DNA from: Streptomyces sp. NBC_00569
GTDB lineage: Bacteria; Actinomycetota; Actinomycetes; Streptomycetales; Streptomycetaceae
Direction of reading: 5' to 3'
DNA: 64,000 bases
NCBI RefSeq assembly: GCF_036345255.1
Contig: NZ_CP107783.1
Location: forward strand, 310,001-374,000
Both the position numbers and the translations under genes were made by a program. Under the pieces are notes generated by a model. That model saw only the letters and a program-made list of their open reading frames with translations. It was not told the DNA's origin and did no database searches. The first letter of the stretch is position 1. Every line of letters begins with the position of its first letter. Below, piece by piece: positions 47,865 to 54,916 of this stretch.

Positions 47865-49151
47865 ATGATCACGACAGCACAGCGGCTCACCACGCTCCTG
47901 GAGGACGTCATAGGCGGCCCTATGCCCGTACGCCTGCGCGCCTGGGATGGCACCGAGAGCGGTCCGCACGGAGCCCCCGTCGTCGTCATCCGATCACGCC
48001 GCGCGCTGCGTCGGCTGCTCTGGCAACCGGGAGAGCTCGGCTTGGCCGAGGCCTACATCGCGGGCGATCTGGACATCGAGGGGGACCTCGGTGACGGACT
48101 GCGCACCCTGTGGCAGAGCCCGCAGGCCGCCGCCCCCAGGCCGGGGGCGGCGCAGATTGCCGCTGCCGCTCTCACAGCCGCCCGGCTCGGGGCCCTCGGC
48201 CCCCGGCCACCCGCCCCCGCGGGGCGCGCGCGGTTGCGGGGTGCTCGCCACACCACCAGTCGCGACCGCGCGGCCATCAGCCACCACTACGACTTGTCCA
48301 ACGAGTTCTACGAGCTGCTGCTCGATCCGTCGATGGCGTACTCCTGCGCCTACTGGGCACGTGAGGACTCCGAATACGGCCTGGGCGAAGCGCAGCGCGA
48401 CAAGCTGGAACTGATCTGCCGCAAGCTGCGGCTGCGGCCAGGAGCGCGGCTGCTCGACATCGGCTGCGGTTGGGGTGCACTCGCCCTGTACGCGGCCGAA
48501 CACCACAAGGTCCAGGTGACGGCCGTGACCCTCGCCCGCGAACAGCGCGACGCCGTCCTCGCCCGCGTGCGCGAGCGTGGCCTCGACGACCTGGTCGACG
48601 TCCAGTTGCGTCACTACCGCGATATCGAAGGCGGTCAGTACGAGGCGGTCACCTCCATCGAGATGGGAGAGCACGTCGGCGACGAGGAGTACGCCGGCTT
48701 CGCGGCGCTGCTGCACCGCGTTCTCAGGCCGCAAGGTCGGCTGCTGGTCCAGCAGATGTCCCGAGGTGTACGGGCGCCGGGTGGAGGAGCCTTCATCGAG
48801 ACGTACATCGCGCCCGACATGCATATGCGCCCCCTCGGTCAGACCGTCGAGCTGCTGGAGGGTGCGGGGCTTGAGGTGTGTTCTGTGGAGTCGATGCGTG
48901 AGCACTACGTGCGCACCATCGCCGCCTGGCACCACACCCTGGAAAAGCGTTGGAACGACTTCGTCGACCTCGTCGGGGAGCCGACTGCACGGGTCTGGCG
49001 GCTCTACCTCGTGGGCGGTGGTCTCGCCTTCGAGGCGCGCCGCATGGGAGTGGACCAGCTCCTCGCGGTCCGGCCCGACGCCCGCGGCGGCACCGGGATG
49101 CCGCGCACCCTCGCCCATTGGTACGGGACGGAGGCATCTCCGCAGGTCTGA
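47865..49151 (+). CDS. cyclopropane-fatty-acid-synthase family methyltransferase
   Basis: A 428-residue SAM-dependent enzyme of the CFA/UfaA type. N-terminal domain about 1-130, then ISHHYDLSNEFYELLLDPSM, YSCAYW, the SAM-binding motif LLDIGCGWGAL (about 195-205), VTAVTLAREQ, TSIEMGEHVGDEEY and the FIETYIAPDMHM segment. The probable reaction is methylene or methyl transfer to an unsaturated phospholipid acyl chain. It ends with the YLVGGGLAFE helix typical of the family. Near relatives sit beside FAD oxidases in singlet-oxygen and SigK regulons. Confidence 0.92.
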   Translation: MITTAQRLTTLLEDVIGGPMPVRLRAWDGTESGPHGAPVVVIRSRRALRRLLWQPGELGLAEAYIAGDLDIEGDLGDGLRTLWQSPQAAAPRPGAAQIAAAALTAARLGALGPRPPAPAGRARLRGARHTTSRDRAAISHHYDLSNEFYELLLDPSMAYSCAYWAREDSEYGLGEAQRDKLELICRKLRLRPGARLLDIGCGWGALALYAAEHHKVQVTAVTLAREQRDAVLARVRERGLDDLVDVQLRHYRDIEGGQYEAVTSIEMGEHVGDEEYAGFAALLHRVLRPQGRLLVQQMSRGVRAPGGGAFIETYIAPDMHMRPLGQTVELLEGAGLEVCSVESMREHYVRTIAAWHHTLEKRWNDFVDLVGEPTARVWRLYLVGGGLAFEARRMGVDQLLAVRPDARGGTGMPRTLAHWYGTEASPQV

Positions 49152-49507
49152 GCCGACGCGAAAGCACGATCCCGCGCCGCAGCGCGCGGCCGCGCATGGA
49201 GTGATGGACCAGTACGGTCGGTACCTTTGCGCCGCGCTGGGCGAGCCAGGCCGCCGCTCCGGCGCCTGGCTGCTCGGCAGCGTGCCGGGCCGGGGCGGCA
49301 CAGGCGTCCTGTTCACAGGCATCGACTGTGCTGGTCCACACGCCGGCTGCTGACACACGGCTGCCGGCGTGACTCTCGGCAGCCGCACGACTCCTGTGCG
49401 GCATGAACCACGTGTGACCGGCCCTCCCTTGGGACTTCGATCAGTTCCACTGCGAGCCCGAACCCGTTCGAGGTGCGATCCGGCAGGGTGCGAGGGACCG
49501 TTGAAGC
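49152..49507. other. intergenic, no supported gene
   Basis: This is 356 nt between the methyltransferase and the DUF6480-like gene. No domain-bearing frame or clear terminator was identified. Confidence 0.4.
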
Positions 49508-49687
49508 ATGACTCACCCACTCGTCCCGCCGACAGAAACGCCGCCGGCGGAAGGGTCGATCGCTGAAGCACATCAAGAACGGGCCGACGGTGGCATCTGG
49601 GAACACCCCTACTTGTGGGTGTCCCTCATCGCGCTCGGATCAGTGCTGGTGGCCGGCTACTTCCTGGCACGCATCTGGGGTTGGTGA
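49508..49687 (+). CDS. DUF6480-like small membrane protein
   Basis: A 59-residue protein: MTHPLVPPTETPPAEGSIAE..., then one TM helix (LWVSLIALGSVLVAGYFLAR) and WGW at the end. The Pro-rich head with ETPPAEGS and the single C-terminal helix are the DUF6480 pattern. GAGGGA lies about 11 nt upstream of the ATG. Function unknown. Confidence 0.7.
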   Translation: MTHPLVPPTETPPAEGSIAEAHQERADGGIWEHPYLWVSLIALGSVLVAGYFLARIWGW

Positions 49688-49860
49688 CCAACGCTCGTCA
49701 GACTGCTCCGGCAGCAGGCGGTCAGGCCTGCTCGTTTACGGCCGCCGCCCGAAGGCGCCCTGACGGGGCACTGGCAGCTGCACGGGTGTGAGCTGGGGGC
49801 GCTTTCCCGGCTGGCACACAGTGCGCTGCCGCGGCAGCCGGCACGCGTGCGTGCAGGCAA

Positions 49861-50907
49861 CTACTCGGATGAAACCGAGGACTCCGGCGCCAGGAGGGCG
49901 ATGGCCTCGCGCAGCCCTTGGGGCTGAACCGCTCCCTCGATCCTGGCCCCTCTCCAGCCGGGTCCGGCCAGCACGAGAGCAGCCTGTTGCCGTGCACCAT
50001 TGACTCCCCACCCCATTCCCAGGAGATGGACAGCAAGCGGGGCGCTGGCCAGAGAACGGGTCTGCGACCAGAGCACGACAGCTGCCGGCCCCGTACGCAG
50101 GACCGCCGCAATCAGTGCCTCGGCGGGGACGGCGGCACCGAGCATGCGCACGGGCCGCCCGCGCTGCAGCAGGGCGGCGTGGACGGCTTCGAGCGGCAAG
50201 GTGTGCTGTTCGCCGGGGACACAGGCCAACAGCACCGGGGAGCTGCCCTTGCGCGTCTCGCCGGGCCCCAGAAGCAGCTGTGCGTTGCGCAGGGCGGTGG
50301 ACACGTGCCAGGACAAGAGGTGCTCGACCTCGACGTAGCGGTCGCCGGAGGACTCCCATTTACGGCCGACGGCATGCAGGGTCGGCATCATGAGTTCTTC
50401 CCATGCCGCGACCACTCCGTGCTCCTGGACGAAGGCGTTCAACTGCTCCTGAATCGCGACGGATTCGAGGCGAAGGGCGGCCCGGGCAAGGCCACGGCAC
50501 TCGGCGCGCACCGCGCCGAACGGCAGGCCGGATGAGCCGCGGCTGCCCGCTTTGCCAGAGGTGCCTGCTGCCGTGGCAGAACCGGCCGGAACGGGCCGCG
50601 TTCCTCCCTGTCCTTGTGGCGCGGAATGAGCCCGCCGCTCTTTCGCGCTGCGTGCTGCTTCGGCCGGCGAGACCCCGGAGGCCGTCAGGCTGCACATGTC
50701 CTCGACCATGGCGACGTCCTGCGGAGACCAGCGGCGGTGGTGGCCGCGCCGGCGCCGGGCGGGCCCGAGACTGTAGCGCTGGTCCCACGACCGCAAGGTC
50801 GTTGGCGAAATACCCAGCCGACGGGCCAGCGCTCCTGACGTGATGGAGGCGCCAGGGGGCTCCGAGCCTCGGAGGGACGGTTTGGGACTACTGCCGTCGG
50901 AAGCCAT
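49861..50907 (-). CDS. MerR-family regulator with cobalamin-type sensor domain (LitR/CarH-like)
   Basis: A 348-residue protein. The winged HTH is ITSGALARRLGISPTTLRSW, then GHHRRWSPQDVAMVEDM. After a linker, a helical cap (LMMPTLHAVGRKWESSGDRY, VEVEHLLSWHV, close to the W-x9-EH cap motif with one extra residue) and a B12-type Rossmann domain (LLACVPGEQHTLPLEAVHAA) follow. The E-x-H of GEQH fits the lower axial His; the Gly of the usual motif is Pro. LitR/CarH proteins sense light through adenosylcobalamin. Starting at ATG 50907, it is divergent from the zinc anti-sigma and ECF genes. Confidence 0.85.
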   Translation of the reverse strand: MASDGSSPKPSLRGSEPPGASITSGALARRLGISPTTLRSWDQRYSLGPARRRRGHHRRWSPQDVAMVEDMCSLTASGVSPAEAARSAKERRAHSAPQGQGGTRPVPAGSATAAGTSGKAGSRGSSGLPFGAVRAECRGLARAALRLESVAIQEQLNAFVQEHGVVAAWEELMMPTLHAVGRKWESSGDRYVEVEHLLSWHVSTALRNAQLLLGPGETRKGSSPVLLACVPGEQHTLPLEAVHAALLQRGRPVRMLGAAVPAEALIAAVLRTGPAAVVLWSQTRSLASAPLAVHLLGMGWGVNGARQQAALVLAGPGWRGARIEGAVQPQGLREAIALLAPESSVSSE

Positions 50908-50920
50908 GACTCCAGCATAT

Positions 50921-50941
50921 CGACGCGTAATCGATGCGTCG
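50921..50941. promoter_or_regulatory. inverted repeat at the MerR start, possible autoregulatory operator
   Basis: CGACGC and GCGTCG flank 9 nt that contain ATCGAT, giving a 21-bp element 14 nt upstream of the MerR start codon. It shares AATCGATGC with the repeats in front of the ECF sigma gene (51324-51332), suggesting one regulator for both. Confidence 0.5.
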
Positions 50942-51079
50942 TGGTTGATAGGCGGCCTGACAGGACAGATGACGGCGGCTGCATCTGACACGCCCCGGCA
51001 ACCTGAACCCCCGGTGACACCGCCTTTCCGTCCCGCAGATCCACCGCACCCCGCAATCCCCTGCCTCCAGAGGTGACCG

Positions 51080-51304
51080 ATGTCAGCCGCGTCTCAGATC
51101 CGTCACCCCTCCCCCAGAGACCTTGCGCTCATCGCCCTGGGCGATGAGACGCCCACGCCGACAGAACGCCACCTGCGGGACTGCCCGGCATGCCGCTCAG
51201 CCCTGGACTCGTTCCTGCGCGTCTTGCGGGCCGGCCGCGCAGCGGCGACGGAGTCGGTGCAGCCACCCGCCCACGTCTGGGAGGCGATCCGCAGGCACCT
51301 GTAG
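51080..51304 (+). CDS. mini zinc-binding anti-sigma-like protein
   Basis: A 74-residue protein, MSAASQIRHPSPRDLALIAL..., with HLRDCPACRSALDSFLRVLR containing an exact HxxxCxxC zinc anti-sigma motif (His31, Cys35, Cys38). There is no TM segment and no further domain, so it is much shorter than RsrA/ChrR-type anti-sigma factors or membrane ones. AGAGGTGA lies upstream of ATG. It sits 107 nt before the ECF sigma factor gene on the same strand and is divergent from the MerR gene; it may hold that sigma factor. Confidence 0.8.
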   Translation: MSAASQIRHPSPRDLALIALGDETPTPTERHLRDCPACRSALDSFLRVLRAGRAAATESVQPPAHVWEAIRRHL

Positions 51305-51325
51305 ACGCATGCCGACCGTCTTCAA

Positions 51326-51356
51326 TCGATGCACTTTCGATGCGACTCGCTCGATG
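51326..51356 (+). promoter_or_regulatory. TCGATG repeats before the ECF sigma gene
   Basis: TCGATG occurs at 51326, 51337 and 51351; the first two are TCGATGC spaced exactly 11 bp. The first copy is within AATCGATGC, also found at the MerR promoter. Repeated half-sites on one helix face are what multimeric LitR/CarH-type regulators use. The sigma gene starts 56 nt downstream. Confidence 0.5.
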
Positions 51357-51411
51357 TCCTCGAACTCGCGAGAGTGAAGATCACTTGTTCGGCGACGGAA
51401 GGGCCCGCCCC

Positions 51412-52035
51412 ATGCGCGCTCAGAGCACCCCGCAGACGCACGAGCATGACCTGCACGAGCAAGACCTGTGGGCCCCCATCGAAGAATCGCTGGCCGACGA
51501 GGAAGTCGCGGCAGGGCTGCAGCGCGGGGAGGAAGCGTTCCTCGAGGCTGCCTACCGCCGCTGGAGCATCCTGGTCCACACCCTGGCCTACCGCTCGCTG
51601 GGCGACTCCCGTGAGGCCGAGGACGTCACGCAGCAGGTCTTCCTGGCGGTGTGGCGCGGGCGCGAGGGGTACAACCCGCAGCGCGGCGCCTTCGCCGGAT
51701 GGGTCGTGGGCATCACGCGTCGCAAGATTGCAGACGCCCTGACCGCGCGGACCCGCAGGGCCGCCCTGGCCTCGGCGGCGAAGACGTCGCTGAGCCTGGC
51801 GGCCCCCACTTGCGACAACATGGCACGCCAGGTCCTTGACCAGGTCCTGGTCAAGCACGAACTGACGCTGCTGCCCGCACCGCAGCGGCGCGTCCTGCAA
51901 CTGGCCTTCTACGACGACCTCACGCACACCCGGATCGCCGAGGTCACGGGTTGGCCTCTGGGCACCGTCAAGAGCCACTCCAGGCGCGGTCTGAACCGCT
52001 TGCGTCAGCGCCTTGTCGCCACCGACGCGTGCTGA
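51412..52035 (+). CDS. ECF sigma factor (LitS-like)
   Basis: A 207-residue ECF sigma factor. Region 2 is AYRRWSILVHTLAYRSLGDS, then EAEDVTQQVFLAVWRG and GAFAGWVVGITRRKIAD; region 4 is LPAPQRRVLQLAFYDDLTHT, RIAEVTGWPLGTVKSHSRRG. ATG 51412 has GGAAGGG about 10 nt upstream. Its position beside a B12-type MerR regulator and a zinc anti-sigma-like protein suggests light or oxidative control. Its last 31 nt overlap the 3' end of the convergent oxidase gene. Confidence 0.9.
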   Translation: MRAQSTPQTHEHDLHEQDLWAPIEESLADEEVAAGLQRGEEAFLEAAYRRWSILVHTLAYRSLGDSREAEDVTQQVFLAVWRGREGYNPQRGAFAGWVVGITRRKIADALTARTRRAALASAAKTSLSLAAPTCDNMARQVLDQVLVKHELTLLPAPQRRVLQLAFYDDLTHTRIAEVTGWPLGTVKSHSRRGLNRLRQRLVATDAC

Positions 52036-53291
52036 CCGGCACCCGCGGCCGGTGAGGCCAGGTCCCGCACCACTTCACGGGCCGCCCGCGCTCCCGAGGC
52101 CATCGCTCCCTGGACCGATCCAGTGGTGCGGTGATCGCCGCACACATAGCGGCCGCCGCCGACGCGTGAAGAGCGACTCAAGGAGTGTGGTGGCGCCATC
52201 ACCGGCAGGGCATGCGTAATGCTGCGCACGGCCACCAGCTCCCAGGCACTTGTGTCCGTGCCGTACACATCGGACAGGGCCTGGCGCACTGTCGCTTCGC
52301 GTCCGGGGGCTTCAGCGCCGAGCACCGAAGTGGCCACCAGGGCGCGATGTGCCGGCGCGTAGGAAGGCACGACTTCGCTGATCACACAGGTGTTCAGGAA
52401 GCGTCGCCGCGCATCCACCAGCAACACGGGCTCGTTCAGCGGTGACGGCGCCATGGAGTGGTAGTACGTCGTCACGCTTCGATAATCGGGCACATCCATG
52501 TGCGGCAGCAGTGCAGCCGCAGTTTGCGGCCCCGCCGCAACCACCACCGCCCTGGCGGAGACGGAGGTGCCCGCCGCCGTCAGCACACCGCGGTCCGTCA
52601 GCTGCGCGACGGGCGTCTCGAGGCGCACCGTTGCCTCGCTCAGGCGGTCCGCGAGCATGCGTGGCACCGCTTCGATGCCGTCGGTCGGCAGACACAAGGT
52701 TCCACGCAGCATGCTGCGCCACACCAGGTGGAAGACGCGGCTGGACGTCTCCAACCCGTCCTCGAGGAAAATGCCGGACACGAACGGCCTGAGCACATCC
52801 TCGATGAATGCCTCGGAGAAACCGGCCCGGCGCAGAGCGGAAAGCGTGGTTCGCTCTCCTCTGCGCTTGAGCATCGACGCGGGAAGCAGCATGTCGCGGA
52901 CCGACATCGACCCGAGCGCTACGACGTCGCGGGCAGACACCACCGATGGGCGGCACAGTCCGCCCAGAACATCGGGACGGCGCATCGGATCGTAGAGCGC
53001 GATCTTCCCGGTGCCTGTGTGGACCTGCATGCCGGGGGTGAAGGGCCGCAACCGCAGGTCGCGCAGGCGCAGTCGGCGCCGGACCTGGGGATAGGCGGTG
53101 TTGAAGACCTGAAAGCCGCGGTCGATCACGAATCCGTCGACCCGATCGGACCGCATCCGGCCGCCCACGCCATCCGAGGCCTCGAGCACCTGGACCCGGA
53201 GACCGGCTGCCTGAAGATCAGCCGCGCATGCGAGCCCCGCAATCCCCGCTCCGACGACCACCACATCGTTCTGTCCGCCTGTCCGGACCAT
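52005..53291 (-). CDS. FAD-dependent oxidoreductase (amine-oxidase/phytoene-desaturase-like)
   Basis: A 428-residue flavoprotein. The N-terminal dinucleotide fold is DVVVVGAGIAGLACAADLQA, then LEASDGVGGRMRSDRVDGF; the C-terminal FAD motif is YVCGDHRTTGSVQGAMASG. The substrate domain has FVSGIFLEDGLETSSR. Proteins like this accompany CFA-type methyltransferases in the RpoE-ChrR regulon of Rhodobacter and the SigK locus of mycobacteria, where they act on fatty acids or are uncharacterised. The GTG or ATG start is at 53291. Its 3' end overlaps the ECF sigma gene. Confidence 0.88.
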   Translation of the reverse strand: MVRTGGQNDVVVVGAGIAGLACAADLQAAGLRVQVLEASDGVGGRMRSDRVDGFVIDRGFQVFNTAYPQVRRRLRLRDLRLRPFTPGMQVHTGTGKIALYDPMRRPDVLGGLCRPSVVSARDVVALGSMSVRDMLLPASMLKRRGERTTLSALRRAGFSEAFIEDVLRPFVSGIFLEDGLETSSRVFHLVWRSMLRGTLCLPTDGIEAVPRMLADRLSEATVRLETPVAQLTDRGVLTAAGTSVSARAVVVAAGPQTAAALLPHMDVPDYRSVTTYYHSMAPSPLNEPVLLVDARRRFLNTCVISEVVPSYAPAHRALVATSVLGAEAPGREATVRQALSDVYGTDTSAWELVAVRSITHALPVMAPPHSLSRSSRVGGGRYVCGDHRTTGSVQGAMASGARAAREVVRDLASPAAGAGQHASVATRR

Positions 53292-53410
53292 GAGCCACCT
53301 CCACGGATGCTCCCCCGAAACGAGGCGCCCTCTCAGGTCGCCCTGCTGTCTCTGTCGGCTCGTTCCTGGCGTGTGCCCGTCGCGGATGCGGCATGCGCTG
53401 CGGAGCGCGG

Positions 53411-53435
53411 GCCGTGCCGTGCCGTGCCGTGCCGT
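53411..53435. repeat. GCCGT repeated five times
   Basis: A 5-bp unit repeated in perfect tandem, in the gap upstream of the oxidase start and downstream of the DUF4383 gene. It may vary in copy number by slippage and could affect spacing of the oxidase promoter. No other feature stands out in 53292-53500. Confidence 0.8.
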
Positions 53436-53500
53436 GGCATGAGCCGACAGGGATCACCCCAGGGCGTGGGCCGCCGGGGACGGCCCACGCGGAAGGGGTT

Positions 53501-54064
53501 CTACTGAGCCTCGGTGCCGAGGGCCTCGGCGGCCACGCTCTGGGCGATGGCCGTGGGCCTGCCCGCTTGCAGGGCGCGATGTGCGGCAGCCTCTGCCGCC
53601 GCTTCCCGGGGATGGCGCCTGCGCCAGTAGGGGTTGTCGTGCGGCAGACGGCTGGATACACGCCCGTACATGCCGAACGTCAGGATGACCAGTCCCATCA
53701 CAAAACTGAAGATGACGTTGCTCAGGCCGAAATCGAGCACATTCGCGGCCTTGTCCAGGATGAACAGGTGCACGAACCCACTGATCAGGAACAGGGTGCC
53801 GACGGCCATGTTGAGCGTCGAGGCGACGTTGCCCCCGATGACGCTTCCCGCAACGAGGGCGAGTCCGACGACCACGGAAATGAGGCTGAGGACTCCGTTC
53901 GTGCTCATGCCCGCGATGTGGCTGCCGCTCGTGTCGAAGGGGCTCAGCTGGTCGGCGAGGCCGAGGCAGCCGAAGACCAGCAGAACCACGCCGCAGAACG
54001 CGGCACCCCAGCGGTACACCTGCGCCAGCTTGTGGTCGAGGGGAAGTTCGTCCTTGAGCTCCAT
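53501..54064 (-). CDS. DUF4383 membrane protein
   Basis: A 187-residue protein with four TM helices: AAFCGVVLLVFGCLGLADQL, VLSLISVVVGLALVAGSVIG, LNMAVGTLFLISGFVHLFIL and NVIFSFVMGLVILTFGMYGR. The NxxxGTLFLISGFVHLF segment is the DUF4383 signature. The cytoplasmic tail is basic and Ala-rich. Function unknown. It begins at ATG 54064, divergent from tspO. Confidence 0.85.
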   Translation of the reverse strand: MELKDELPLDHKLAQVYRWGAAFCGVVLLVFGCLGLADQLSPFDTSGSHIAGMSTNGVLSLISVVVGLALVAGSVIGGNVASTLNMAVGTLFLISGFVHLFILDKAANVLDFGLSNVIFSFVMGLVILTFGMYGRVSSRLPHDNPYWRRRHPREAAAEAAAHRALQAGRPTAIAQSVAAEALGTEAQ

Positions 54065-54279
54065 GATGCGGGCACCTCTCTGCTCGCTTGTTCCGCCTTG
54101 TGCCCCCCCGACATCTCTTCTGAGGAAGAGCGCCCCACGGTTGCATTCAGCGCAAAAAAGACACCCGCCTCAGGTCCGGCTCCGGTGCGCAAGCGTTCAC
54201 GCAAGCATCGGCAGCAGCGCCCCGTAGGCGGCGCACCATCACTCCTCTCAGGTGGCCCGTGGCCGGCAAGGGGCCGACC

Positions 54280-54780
54280 ATGAGGCTGATGAGAGAACGG
54301 CAGGCTCCCCAGCACAGCCGGGTGCCCTACTTGGCCGGCGCTGTCGCGGTGACGGCTGCCGCTGCGGCAGGCTCTGCGGCAGTGGATCCGGACAGCAACT
54401 GGTACCGGCGCCTGAGCAAGCCGTCCTGGCAGCCTCCGGCATGGGCGTTCGGTGCGGTGTGGACACCGCTCTATGTCTCGATCGCCTGGGCCGGAGGTCA
54501 TGCCCTGACACGTACCGAAGGCGAGCGTCGCGGCGCGCTGGCCGCCTCGTTGGGCGCGAACTTGATACTCAACGCAGCGTGGAGCTGGCTGTTCTTCGGC
54601 CGTCGCAGCCCTCGGGCGGGCCTGGTGGGGACCCTGCTGCTCGACCTGAGCAACATCGAGCTCATCCGGCGCACGGCGCGGGTCGACACCGCGGGGGCTC
54701 GCGCCCTGCTCCCCTACGCCGGGTGGTGCGCCTTCGCGACGGCGCTCAATGCGGCGATCGCGAGGCGTAATTCCTCCTGA
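54280..54780 (+). CDS. tspO: TspO/MBR family protein
   Basis: A 166-residue protein of the tryptophan-rich sensory protein family with five TM helices. Motifs: WYRRLSKPSWQPPAWAFGAV, WTPLYVSIAWAG, ANLILNAAWSWLFFGRRSPR and the closing LLPYAGWCAFATALNAAIAR. TspO binds porphyrins and affects photo-oxidative responses in bacteria. I prefer ATG 54280 (AAGGGG 6 nt upstream) to GTG 54259. It fits the light/oxidative theme of the region. Confidence 0.9.
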   Translation: MRLMRERQAPQHSRVPYLAGAVAVTAAAAAGSAAVDPDSNWYRRLSKPSWQPPAWAFGAVWTPLYVSIAWAGGHALTRTEGERRGALAASLGANLILNAAWSWLFFGRRSPRAGLVGTLLLDLSNIELIRRTARVDTAGARALLPYAGWCAFATALNAAIARRNSS

Positions 54781-54916
54781 GTCGTCTCAGGCAGCCTGGT
54801 GCAGCGGTCGCGACGACGACGATCGTGTGTCACTTCTTCCTCAACGACTCGCGCTTGTGCACGGCGGTACGCTTCGTGCCTGCCGGCGGAGGCGGCCGTC
54901 GGCAGGCACGGTCGGG

